A stretch of DNA of 64,000 bases. Source: Rhipicephalus microplus. Lineage: Eukaryota > Arthropoda > Arachnida > Ixodida > Ixodidae. The notes under the pieces were generated by a model. The model did no database searches. It was given only the letters and a program-made list of their open reading frames with translations, and was not told the DNA's origin. The stretch spans positions 91,983,819-92,047,818 of the forward strand of contig NC_134702.1 in NCBI RefSeq assembly GCF_043290135.1, given 5' to 3'. A program made the translations under genes and the position numbers. Below, one piece after another: positions 25,201-35,035 of this stretch (positions are counted from its first letter, which is position 1; each line of letters starts with the position of its first letter).

Positions 25201-25985
25201 AATGTCGTGGTGAATCACCTCACATTCAGAGCACAGGACATAACATATGCGGAGGAAGTCGCCATCGCGCTAGCTGCCTTAGACCTGGACTCGCTCGCCA
25301 TCATTACGTACTCGAGAGGGGCCTGCAGAAATATTCAACGTGGGTATGTCCCACACCTGGCGCACCGCATCTTACAAAACAGCAATTACGTCGGGACTCC
25401 GCTTCCCGAAGAATCATTTGGGCTCCAGCTCACATGGGCCTCGAAGGCAATGAAATGGCTGACGCCGCTGCCCGCACGCTCACTCTCCGAGTAACACCTT
25501 CAGACCCTTCAGAAATGGATCTAAAACCTATTAACTTTTCGAGAAATTACTGAATTCTACCGATTCGGCCATTCAATCTATCTTAAACCCTGTAAGGGCC
25601 TTACAAAAGCGGATGAGCGTTTACTCCTCCACCTTTACACCAAAACACTGCTGTGCCCGGCAGTTTCTCAATATCTCGATCTTGCCTGTACAGTAAAATG
25701 CCCGCACTGTGCGGATAAGTCTTCGGACATCTTTCACATGGTGTGAGCATGCCAGTCAACCGCTCGCCTTACTCCAAAACCGAACCCCACCCGGGAGAAC
25801 TGGGAGGCGGCGCTGCTCGGCTGTTCCGACCTGACAAGCCAGAAGGCCCTGGTAAACCGAGCCCGAGTCGCGTTGGACGCCACTGGGCTTCTGCAATGAG
25901 GAGCCCAACTAGTGTTTGTGAGGGGTGGCTCACATCGGGCCACCTCCCACATACTCCCTGTATATAAATAGAATAGATTTTTTCT
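22260..25985 (+). pseudogene. RNase H-bearing LINE (I/R1-like), internally deleted
   Basis: It starts with an ORF1 C-terminus (IALLESKSKELT, LEARLEALMDARI; ends at 22653). ORF2 follows with an AP-type endonuclease (EVVALQEPGSVPSLPNYSTF, IVGDFNAHGTLWG, CPDLTFTKN). RT is largely lost: the text jumps from a PGRDRVT motif at about 24220 to LYVDDITIWA at about 24355. Thumb and RNase H follow (FYVDASG, TYAEEVAIALA, WAPAHMGLEGNEMADAAAR); the third acidic residue is Y (IITYSRGACRN). A C-x2-C-x8-H-x4-C knuckle lies at 25700-25755. At least six stops or shifts. Confidence 0.8.
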
Positions 25986-26365
25986 CTCTCTCCAAAGGTG
26001 CAACAGCCAAAACCTTTCTTCAAATACTCTATCTCTAAATACGCTCCTCACCTCAGACCATTTTCTTGCCTTACGTCAGGAGGCCCTCATGCCTCGGTCA
26101 TCGTATTCTAAAAGCACCTTTCAACCTTCCTTTGGCCACCTCAGCAAGGCAAGGCGGGTGTTTCCAAGTCTGGAATCGGGGGTATACGTACATGTGAAAC
26201 ATTCACTAAACGTTCGATTTTAAGCAAAAAATAACAAATATTTTTCATGCGTACCGATGACTGATAACCTTTTTCATGCATACCGATAACTGATAACCTG
26301 TACACAGATTTGTTTTTTCATGATGTGGGTGCACAGCTTTTCCTGTTCATTTAAGGGCGGTTCGC
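25986..26365. other. Non-coding; short tandem duplication
   Basis: No gene. At about 26243-26300 a ~30-bp segment (CATGCGTACCGATGACTGAT, then CATGCATACCGATAACTGAT) is present twice in tandem. Confidence 0.5.
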
Positions 26366-26475
26366 GCGTTTATAACACCCTAAGATAAGCGTGTTTTGAT
26401 AAACTAAAACACCCATGTCATGGGTGTTTTCATTTGTCAAAACACCCTTATTTCAGAGTGTCAGTTATAAAACGC
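26366..26475. mobile_element. Fold-back (near-palindromic) MITE-like element
   Basis: The 110-bp sequence folds almost completely on itself. The centre is a perfect 12-bp inverted repeat AAAACACCCATG/CATGGGTGTTTT (26406-26417 and 26419-26430) with a one-base loop. Outer arms extend to GCGTTTATAAC (26366) and GTTATAAAACGC (26475) with mismatches. No protein is encoded. No target duplication is obvious, so the exact ends are uncertain. Confidence 0.65.
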
Positions 26476-27499
26476 AAAGGGTGTAAACTGGTTTAAAAGC
26501 GCTTACTCCTCTTTCATACATACAGCATAATAGCATGAATGAAGTCATGAGCATGAGTGCGGCGGAGGGAAGGCTCGCAACGCGGCTCGTGCGCAAATGC
26601 GAACGTCTACGCCATAGAGTTTCATACAATGACTAGAGGGAAATCTGGCGCTAGTGTCTACGCGGGCTCGTTCAGCGGCGCTTGTACCCCCATGGGTACA
26701 GCGGCTATTCTAGCCACTGTACCATGGGAATTATGGGAAGTACAGGCTTCGGATCCGCTTCGGGTGGATTACGTCCTTGAGATTCGCGACGCTTGTTTTC
26801 CGAGTGTAAAGCAAAGTGATACGAACTTACATTTAATTTAAACTTGCTTCAATTATTTGTACGCAAACTTTATTGAAAGAACTTTTCATGACCAGGCAGC
26901 AAAAGGGAAACCTGGGCAAATTCGACCATCAGGGTATGCTTCGCTCTGCTGTTGCGTTCCAAATTTAGTATCAATATTTAATTAATTACATTTTACAACA
27001 CTTGAAAACAAACGTGCTTGTTTTTCTCTCGAAAGTATGTATTATCTATTTATGGAAATACCAGTACAGTATAAAGGGAGAAACACTTATCGTTTCGTCT
27101 TATGTGATGCTAGGTGCGTCTCTCCCGGTGGTCCCAGTGGTCTGCCCCCCAACGTACCTCTGGTGTTGTGAAATCGAGTCAGTGGAGCGTCACGGTGCGC
27201 CTACTTAGCTTTGTCATCGCTTTGCAGTCGATTCAAAACGAGTTTAGACAAGACGCGCGCGTGAAAAACATGAACTTAAGGCAATATCCTGCACTGGCAT
27301 GAGCAAGAAGGATTAAAGAAAAATTGCAGTTTTTATTCCTCCTTGTGCATGAGACGCTACATCTGTGCGCAGCGGTGAGTGGACGACGCTTCGTTTAAAC
27401 TTTCAAATACAACTCGCAAATATTTAACGTCGCAGCGAATCAGGACATGTAGTGATCGTCAGCCTCTTTGAACAACAACGGCACGGGGCACTGCTTCAG
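26476..27499. other. No gene supported
   Basis: One 94-codon frame (26557-26841) shows no known domain. Its CATGGGAATTATGGGAAGTA stretch has the feel of a dispersed tick repeat, but no second copy is in this window. The rest is AT-rich and non-coding. Confidence 0.35.
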
Positions 27500-28460
27500 A
27501 CTTTTAGGAGCGAAGCTCCTCAAGGCGTGGGCTAAACGTCCCGTCGTAATCGTATGTATACAACCACCTCTCGTTACTTCTTGAACCGGCCGTAGAGGGC
27601 GGTACTTGCACAAATAACGAAATGCATATACGCTGAAAAATGCAAATGGTACGATACTAGAGGTCGTTACTTGTATGATAAATAATAAAAATCACAGCAT
27701 ATCCATTGAGTAAATAATGATTAGTGGAACGAAGCGTTTATGAGTCCGTCCGCGCTTCCGTCCATGCGTCCATCCATGCGTCAGTCTGTTCATCCGTCCG
27801 TTTATCCGTGCGTCCGTCCATGCGCCCGTCCATCAGTCCATGCGTTCATCCATGCGTTCATTCGTCCGTCCCGGCGTTCGTTCATGCGTCCATCTGTCCG
27901 TGCGTCTGTCAGTGCCTCAAACAGACAGACAGACAATGGACGGACGCGGCCAGCGGACGATTCACGGTTTGCCGATAAAAAGTACGATACGCGCAACGTG
28001 GCGGCGGCTCGCGCTCGAAGACGGAACCCCGACGTGCAAGCGCGCGAGAAAATAGGAATGACGTCACACAAAGTCGTTGGTGATCGTGATCGCGTGTTCG
28101 TCGGTGGCGCCGTACGCTATTGGGCGCGGTGTAGCAAAATAAAAACCGTTTTGGCACGAGCGCGCCTTCAGAAAGTCGGCGGAGAGACAAGGCTAGAGAG
28201 CGGCGTGCGCTCAAGGCGGCGGTGGCTCGCGCTCGAAGACGGAACCCCGCTGTGCGAGCGCGCGAGGCAGAAGCGAGCCGTGAAGCTGCGCGGCGGCGCC
28301 GACAAGATCCCGGCGTACGAGAAGGGCAGGCCAAACTTGCGGCGCGGCAGCAGCGCGCGGACTCAGCTTCGCCCCACTCTCCACCATTCACCCTGTGGAC
28401 ATGCTGTCGTTTTTTCACCGCACCCCACTTACCGCGCTACGCGAAAAACGAAGCTGAAAC
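27500..28460 (+). repeat. Composite GTCC/arginine-rich dispersed repeat
   Basis: It opens near AGGAGCGAAGCTCCTC and runs through CACAGCATATC and GTAAATAATGATTAGTGG. Next comes a long degenerate (GTCC)n tract (27745-27910), then two GCTCGCGCTCGAAGACGGAA motifs (28008 and 28228). The latter can be read as ARARRRNPAVRAREAEA, an arginine-rich ~21-residue period. The same blocks occur inverted at 7945-8600. The peptide period resembles STPR-like repeats of arthropod proteins, but the frames are short, overlapping and not supported as genes. Confidence 0.55.
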
Positions 28461-29011
28461 TGTAGAGAAAAGTTCGCAGACAGTTCACTAGCTAACCCTA
28501 TCCAATCCGAAGCCTGTACTTCCGATAGTTCCCATAGAGGTACACGATCGCAGCGCCAGATTCCTCTCTATCGGTGTTATTGTATGAATCTGTGGTCTCC
28601 GCTGATGAATAAAGAGCACCTCTTCACAGAACCCTTGGTAGCTTCGCATAATACTCATGGTTCCATTCACTGGGTGATGTGTGCGATTTTTCGCAACGTT
28701 CTTGCGACACCATGTTCGCATGGTACAAGTGAGCAGTTATTTCTTCATTGGAGATTTTAGACACCGAAGCTGTCACTTGCCCTTTAAAAGACGCATGCAT
28801 GAGGAAAAAAGCTTTCAGGCAGTTTCCGTGTTTGCCTACTACAACGTTACTTCACCGATTCACCGAAACTTAATGTGAAAAACTACGGTTTACCCAAGAC
28901 TACAACAAAGGTTTGTTGATACTGTGTGTAGTCTCCATGAATAGAGATAATGGCAGTGTAAAATTCATTATCTTGAATCACGATAGTTGTTATTTGCTTT
29001 CCGTACTACAC
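28461..29011. other. No gene seen
   Basis: AT-rich DNA leading into the palindrome-repeat array; nothing recognised. Confidence 0.4.
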
Positions 29012-29553
29012 GGGACGGCTTTCTGCTCTCCCATAGTTGAGTACATCGTACTCTAAATCGTTAACAACTTTTTCTAAACACACAGTTGCTTTCAGCGGGG
29101 CGGCTCAGTGCTCTCCCATAGTTGAGTACGAAGTACTCAGAATCGTTAAACAGTTCTTCTAAACACACGAGTGCACACCGCGTCGTTAAAGTATTGAGGC
29201 CGGACGGTTTTTCACTCTCCCATAGTAGAGTACGAAGTACTCAAAATCGTTAGCAACTTTTTCTAAACACACTCCCTGTATTGACAGCTGGTAAATGTCT
29301 ACGAGACGGCTTCTTGCTGTCCCATGGTAGAGTACCAAGTACTCTAAGTTCTTTACACTTCTTTTTTAAACAAACATACCCTTAAATGTCTAAAATTTGT
29401 TTCTAGGACGGCTTTCCACCCTCCCATAGTAGAGTACAAAATACTATAAATCATTATTTCCTTTTCTAAACACTCACTTTGTGTGCTTCTATTAAATTAG
29501 GACAGAATAATGCTCTCCAGAAGTTGAGTACATCGGACTCTAAATCGTTGAAC
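29012..29553 (+). repeat. GTAC-palindrome repeat array, copy 1 (six units)
   Basis: Units start at about 29012, 29097, 29202, 29304, 29406 and 29500, a period near 100 bp. Each has a conserved ~70-bp core: GGACGGCTTT, CTCTCCCATAGTAGAGTAC, GTACTCTAAATCGTTAACA, a T-run, and CTTTTTCTAAACACAC. The centre GAGTACnnnGTACTC can form a hairpin. The ~20-35 bp between cores differ from unit to unit. The sixth unit is split by an LTR element at 29554 and resumes at 31024. Confidence 0.85.
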
Positions 29554-29570
29554 ATATTGCTACGGGGTAC

Positions 29571-30793
29571 TTGCGATGAGTCTACTTGCTTTTTGTCACT
29601 TTCCGCGTTTAGCAACATCGGAGATCAGCAACGCCGTGATCCTCCCCTCAGAGATATAATCCTTCGGCTTAGTGGTCCCACAACTCCTCCGTCTCTCCGT
29701 ATGTTCCTGCTCCAAGATGGCGTCTTATATCGCAACAGCATACATCCTGACGGACCTGAGCTGCTGTTGGTCATACCACAACATATGCGTCAGACTGTCC
29801 TTGCACAGTTGCATGATATTCCGACAGCTGGTCACCTGGGAGTTTCAAAAACTTATGACAGCGTTCGACGTCGCTTCTTTTGGCCCGGTATTTACCGATC
29901 CGTCTGCCGTTACGTCGCCTCATGCAAATCTTGTCAACACTGCAAAAAAACCAGCAACCCTTCCAGTGGGACGCCTTCAGCCCATTCAGATCCCAGCCGA
30001 ACCATTTTATAGGGTAGGTGTTGACTTACTAGGACCGTTCCTTTTATCGGCCAGCGGAAACAAGTGGATATCAGTCGCCACGGATTACACCACTCGGTAT
30101 GCCATCACACGGGCCCTTCCTACCAGTTGTGCGAGCGACGTCGCTGACTTTCTTCTAGAAGACGTCATATTACACCACGGCGCTCCTCGGCAACTGCTTA
30201 CCGATCGGGGTCGCTACTTTTTATCACAAGTTATCCAAGACACATTTCACTCTTGGGCTACAAAGCACAAGTTCACAACGGCGTATCATCCTCAAACCAA
30301 CGGGCTCACGGAGTGGCTAAATAGAACCATCACGGACATGCTCGCCATGTACGTTTCTTCCGATCATCGTGACTAAGACTTCGCCCTTCCATTTGTAACA
30401 TTTGCCTATAATACGTCTCGGCATGACACTGCAGGTTTCTCGCCATTTTTCCTCCTGTACGGACGAGAACCTACGTTGCCTTTCGACACGCTCCTTCCTG
30501 CCGTTAGCCACACGTCAGAATATGCCCGCGATGTGATCTCTAAAGCTCTAGAGGCACGTGAGATTGCTCGCCGGCGTCTGAGCGATTCGCAGGAACGACA
30601 ACGACAGGTCTACAACACGTGCCATCGTGATGTCCACTTCAGTCAAGGTGACACAGTCCTTCTCTGGACGCCGTCGCGGCGAGTTGGCCTGTGCGAAAAG
30701 CTGACTTCACCCTACTCGGGTCCGTACCGTGTGGTGCGCCAAGTCACCGACGTTACATATGAAATTGAACCTCTTAACGCCACCAGTGCGTGA
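29571..30793 (+). pseudogene. Ty3 integrase (no LTR-proximal gag, PR or RT left)
   Basis: The zinc-binding domain (HDIPTAGHLGVSKTYDSVR, then CKSCQHC) is followed by one extra base in an A-run (29943-29949). The core follows with GVDLLGPF (D), LLTDRGRYFLS (D) and NGLTEWLNRT (E present, usual R is W). An in-frame TAA is at 30374-30376. The C-terminal GPY/F-type module (SPYSGPYRVVRQ) ends at 30793. Catalytic residues are intact but the frame is broken twice. Confidence 0.85.
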
Positions 30794-30884
30794 TCGTGTT
30801 CTGACGTTGTTCACGTCACTCGGCTGAAACGATATTACTCAGACCAACCAAGCACCGAGAAGGTGCCTTCGCCGCCGGGGGTGA

Positions 30885-31023
30885 TGCTACGGGGTACCAC
30901 AAATGAACATTGTAGAAAAGAGGACGATGTTTAGGGAGAGCTCGTGCAGACCAGGCTCCATATTGTATGCCTGCCTGTTTACCAAAAGTAAAGGTATTTT
31001 TCAGACGCCTTCTCCCCGTAACA
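30885..31023 (+). repeat. 3' LTR (139 bp)
   Basis: Begins TGCTACGGGG and ends CCCCGTAACA, imperfect inverted ends of 10 bp. It directly follows a G-rich tract and precedes the ATAT target copy. Confidence 0.85.
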
Positions 31024-31165
31024 ATATTTTCTAAACACACGCTCCTGATGTCTTCGTGCAAAGTGATGTATTGTGAAATTCGTTCACTAGAGTCATGATT
31101 TTGCGTGCCCGATCTAACCAATCCAGCGGTTACCTTCCCTGTCGGCTAACATTTTCGCTTAAGTA

Positions 31166-31410
31166 AAAATGAGTTCAGCGGAATCTCACACAGCTACCGA
31201 AGGATCAAGAAAGGTAGCATACAACGACCCACTTGCTACAAGGACATTCCTACGGATTTTTGAGAAAGAAAACTTTTCAATTGCCAAAACAATCGTCCCG
31301 GTCCGGGGTTCAAGCCCACCGATGTCCACTGAAAGTCAGTGTTTGAACCTAGCACCAACGCCATTTCCTGGGTAGTCACTCTACCAATGGAGGTAATCAG
31401 GAAGCCAGCA
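31166..31410 (-). mobile_element. tRNA-derived SINE (non-Ruka), copy 1
   Basis: Minus strand: head CTGATTACCTCCATTGGTAG (A-box region), B box near GGGCTTGAACCCC (31305-31317), body with GATTGTTTTGGCAATTG, and 3' end at GATTCCGCTGAACTCAT. It is the same family and position as 34496-34742, being part of the block duplication. Confidence 0.75.
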
Positions 31411-31644
31411 TCATGGCAGCGCGAGAGCACCGAAAACTCGAAGCCTTTCCAGTCTGGCCGTGGCCTCGCGTTCCTAAACAAACTGCTGTTTCTCTGAACG
31501 TCCCCTCCATAAGTCGAATAGGTAAAGCCAGCACTACAATTTATGAAATGGGGGACAGCCCCTGGGCCAAACATTTTTTCTGTTGAATTTTACTTCTCAT
31601 TTTAGAATGAGCTTGGTACTGCCTTAACCGCGGTTATCCGGATG

Positions 31645-33863
31645 TTTCGAGGATGGTATCTTTCCATCAAGTTTTCGAGATGGACGCATTCTGCTTATTC
31701 CAAGAGGTCATGCTTCCTCTGTTAATCCTGAAGATTGGAGACCTATCACGCTTCCTAACGTTGACTATAAGATATTCGCGACGGTGAACGTTCAACGTTT
31801 GAGGGCTCTGTTGAACACTCAGGTGGGTCATCACCAGGCTTCATCTATGCCTGGACGATAAATACACGGCTTGTTCTTTACCACCCGGGATTTCATAGCC
31901 TGTACTCTGTCGCAATCAGCGCGTAGTCTCCTTGTGTCTTTGGACCAAGAGAAAGCATTTGACCGACTATAGCACACGTATATCTTTAAAGTGCTCACAG
32001 CCCTTGGTTTTTCTGGTACTTTATGGAATTACTTAGACATACCTACTCTGGTATAAAAAGCACACTAGTTTTAGATGGTTGGGAGAGTGCTGCCTTTTCT
32101 ATTAGACGTGGGGCCTGTCAGAAATGCCCATTGTCTCCTGTTCTATTTGTCCTCAACCTTGAGCCATTTTTGTGTGCTCTAGAAGCGGATTCGCATGTCC
32201 GGGGTCTTGCGCTTCCGGGTAGCAGTGCCGTGAAAGTCACAGTTTTTGCTGACGACATAACCCTGTACCTTTCAAATGAAGATAGTCTTTCACAGAGCCT
32301 GCGTTTATTCTTTCAGTATGGTGAAATTTCAGGTGCCGCGCTGAACCTCTCTAAATCCTGGTATTTGTTCATCGGCTGCCCAAACTCCAGACTTAGCTTC
32401 ACATCTCTTCTTCAGCCGGCTGCGTCTCTTCGCATTTTAGGAATTTTATACAACCACTACGGCGTTCGTAACTCCGTTTGGTGAAACACCCTCGATGAAG
32501 TAAAACAAAAAATTGAGAATGCCCGGGATTTTGACTTCCCGCTTCTTGAGCGGAGGTACCTTGCGCAGACTGTGTTCTGCGGTCGCATTTGGTACCTTTC
32601 TCACGTGGAGCAGCCGCCTTTACGCATCGTGAGGTCATTGCAATCTGCCTTGTGTTCCTTCTTTTGGTCCGGTGGCACTGAGTTGGTTTCTCGTGCGGCG
32701 TTAGGACAGCAGCGTTCCCAGGGAGGTTTCGCTTTCCGTTCGGTATCAATATGATGCCGGCTATTGGCCCTGCACTTGCTGTTGCGCCTCGTACGAGGAG
32801 AGGAATCCTCAGCACGAACTCTAGCATATTATTTTCTAGGCATTCACCTTCGGTACTTAATGCTTAATGTGCACCTTAATAGGGGCCCACAATCAGTAAT
32901 ACTTCCTCCGTTTTATGCAACAGCTATCGCATTTTTTCGTCATATGCAGTCGACTTTGTCCTGAGATAGATGTGTTAGACAATCCTATCGTTGACACAAC
33001 AGCCGCTTTGTTGCTCCCGTTAGTTCCTCCGGCACGCCGCACCCGCTCTAGTCGTGTGTCTTGAAGCACGCTGACGGCATCATTTCTGCCTGGCCACCTC
33101 CGGGACTTCATGTGGCGGCTGGGGTGGGGCGTTCATCCTACCCTTGACCGCCTCGAAAGGTGGAGAATGGTCCAGTCATCAATATGTCCGAAGTGCTCCC
33201 TACGGGAAACAAATCAGCATGTTTTAAGACAATGCGTCGTGGCTCGTGTTTCCTGGAGGGCTGTGCATGCAGGATTTCGTGGCCTCGGAGTAAACCGCTT
33301 TGTTTCTTCCGGACGTTGTTCTCGAAGTCGCTTCGCCTGCCTTCTCATTGTTGCTGTTGCCTACTGTCTTTAGCGTAACCGCTGTGAGGCTGTTGCAGCA
33401 GGTCGTCGCCACCGTGCTCTCTTCCCGATTTTGGAGCGACTGTACAAAAAAGTACTATCTGTTTTGTCGGAGGAACTCTTCTTTCTGAGTAAGGAGGAAT
33501 CCCTTCATAACTGATCCTGCCCTTTTGTGTTCATCTGCGAGGGTCGTGTAAAGCTTGTGTTCAGGCCTGCCTGGCACTGGTAGGTTAATCTTTGTTTAGT
33601 ACTCGCACAAATACCTTGTAAATACTATGTAAATACCTAACATATAGATTCTTATATTTCATTTGTGTGTTCTTCGTTTACCATGCATTGTGCATATGTA
33701 GACATATCTTTTTGTAACAATTCTTGTGTACCTGTGTATGTTGTGTTCCGTGTACATATGTAAACACACATTTTTGTAACAACTTTTGGTGTGTCTGTGG
33801 ATGTTGTGTCCTGTCGCGATGTTCTGTTGGATTGTAATAATGTTCATTGTCCGTGAGAATAAA
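31645..33863 (+). pseudogene. L1/Tx1-like LINE ORF2 and 3' tail
   Basis: RT motifs in order, across frame changes: NPEDWRPITLPNVDYKIFA, LLVSLDQEKAFDRL, RRGACQKCPLSPVLFVLNLE and VTVFADDITLYLSNE (DD at about 32250), then ISGAALNLSKSWY. A C-terminal CPKCSLRETNQHVLRQC zinc site lies at 33180-33235. The DWRPI and QEKAFDR patterns are those of L1/Tx1-type elements. No endonuclease is seen; 5'-truncated. The 3' part (33680-33830) has a ~60-bp segment twice in tandem and AATAAA near 33860. Confidence 0.75.
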
Positions 33864-33893
33864 TTTCTCTAAACACAGTTAGTTGCTTTCAGC

Positions 33894-34367
33894 GGGCCTA
33901 CTCAGTGCTCTCCCATAGTTGAGTACGAAGTACTCGAAATCGTTAAACAGTTCTTCTAAACACACGAGTGCACACCGTGTCGTTGAATTATTGAGGCCGG
34001 ACGGTTTCGCACTCTCCCATAGTAGAGTTCGAAGTACTCTGACTCGTTAGCCACTTTTTCTAAACACACTCCCTGTGTTGACAGCTGGTAAAGGTCTACG
34101 AGACGGCTTCTTGCTATCCCATGGTAGAGTACCAAGCACTCTAAGTTCTTTACACTTCTTTTTAAACACACATACTCTTAAAAGTCTGAAATCCGTTTCT
34201 GGGACAGCTTTCCACCCTCCCATAGTAAAGTACAAAATACTCTAAATTGTTAATTTTCTTTTATAAACACTCACTTTGTGTGCTTATATTAAATTAGGAC
34301 CGCATAATGCTCTCCCGAAGTTGAGTACATCGGACTCTAAATCGTTCAACATTTGTTCTCAACGCAC
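33894..34367 (+). repeat. GTAC-palindrome repeat array, copy 2 (five units and a tail)
   Basis: Units at about 33894, 33998, 34100, 34201 and 34297 match units 2 to 6 of the first array, and their unit-specific spacers match too. The spacing is 94-104 bp. A trailing piece of unit 1 is at 33866-33876. Confidence 0.85.
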
Positions 34368-34495
34368 GCTCCTGATGTCTCCGTGCAAAGCGATGTTGTA
34401 TTGTAAATTTGGTGCACTAGAGTCATGATTTTGCGCGCCCAATTTAACCAATCCAGCGGTTACCTTCCCCGTCGGCTAACATTTTCGCTGCAGGG

Positions 34496-34742
34496 CAAAT
34501 GAGTCCAGCGGAATCCCACAAAGCGACCGAAGGGTCAAGAAAAGGGATCATACAACCACCCACTTGCTACGAGAACATTCCTATGGATTTCTCAGAAAGA
34601 AAACTTTTCAGTTGCCAAAACAATCGTCGTGGTTCGGGTTCGAGCCCACCGATGTCCACTGGAGGTCAGTGTTTGAACCCAACACCGACGTCATTTCCTG
34701 GGTGGTCACTCTACCAATTGAGCTAATCAGGAAGCTAGCACA
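34496..34742 (-). mobile_element. tRNA-derived SINE (non-Ruka), copy 2
   Basis: The minus-strand head CTGATTAGCTCAATTGGTAG gives a better A box than copy 1. The B box is GGGCTCGAACCCG. The body and 3' end match copy 1. Confidence 0.8.
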
Positions 34743-34794
34743 TAGGCAGCGTGAGAGCACCGAAAACTCGAAGCACAAAGACACAAGTAATGCA

Positions 34795-35035
34795 AATAAG
34801 TTCTGCGGAATCCCGCAAGATGGCGGAAGGGTTAGGAAAGTGGAAAAAGATAACCACTCGTTTGTAGCACGAATGCGTGTTTAGAAGAAACTGGTAAACG
34901 ATTTAGAGTACTTTGTACTCTACAATGGGAGAGCACTATAGGCCGTCCCGCAGATACGGGGCCAGAATGATGACCTAATAGCACGAATGCAAAAGGAAAT
35001 TCTTACGGCTTTGTCAGAAAGAAGAGCTCGCTTCT
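34795..35035 (-). mobile_element. Diverged third fragment of the same SINE
   Basis: Plus-strand blocks AAGTTCTGCGGAATCCCGCA, GGTTAGGAAAGTGG, ACCACTCGTTTGTAGCACGA and GGCTTTGTCAGAAAGAAGAG align in order with the body of the two copies above. It is interrupted at 34877-34978 by another repeat. Confidence 0.6.
34877..34978 (-). mobile_element. Single inserted copy of the GTAC-palindrome repeat (102 bp) with target duplication
   Basis: On the minus strand: ~30 bp of unique sequence, GGACGGCCTATAGTGCTCTC, CCATTGTAGAGTAC, AAAGTACTCTAAATCGTTTA, and TTCTTCTAAACAC at the end. Perfect 12-bp direct repeats TAGCACGAATGC lie at 34865-34876 and 34979-34990. This shows that the sequence can behave as a discrete mobile unit of ~102 bp. 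The duplication length suggests LINE-type retroposition, which is inference. Confidence 0.7.

Larger units (their letters stand above)
29558..31023 (+). mobile_element. Internally deleted Ty3-type LTR element
   Basis: Flanked by ATAT at 29554-29557 and 31024-31027. The left end keeps only the first ~13 bases of the LTR (TGCTACGGGGTAC) and passes straight into pol near the integrase N-terminus. The right end has the polypurine-like GCCGCCGGGGGTGA and a full LTR. The empty site is preserved in duplication copy 2 at about 34347. The element inserted before losing most of its 5' half, or was copied from a deleted donor. Confidence 0.85.
29072..31442 (+). repeat. Block duplication, copy 1
   Basis: From TTCTAAACACA at about 29072 to GAAAACTCGAAG at 31442 this matches 33864-34774 in order, including unit spacers and a SINE. 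The exception is the 1.47-kb LTR element 29554-31027, which copy 2 lacks. Divergence by eye is roughly 10 percent. Confidence 0.85.
33864..34774 (+). repeat. Block duplication, copy 2
   Basis: Uninterrupted counterpart of 29072-31442. It begins right after the LINE tail at TCTCTAAACACAG and ends in GAAAACTCGAAG. It preserves the pre-insertion sequence across the LTR site (GTTCAACATTTGTTCTCAAC). Confidence 0.85.

Noticed and set aside
26557..26841. Possible host gene, 94 codons
   Set aside because: No domain, no splice or promoter context; the sequence looks like dispersed repeat DNA.
27740..28491. Long arginine/serine-rich frames
   Set aside because: They cross the GTCC tract and overlap in several frames on both strands; kept only as part of the composite repeat.
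29012..29553. CRISPR array
   Set aside because: Repeats are palindromic with variable spacers, but they are ~70 bp and diverged, no cas gene exists, and the DNA is clearly animal (tick SINEs, LINEs).
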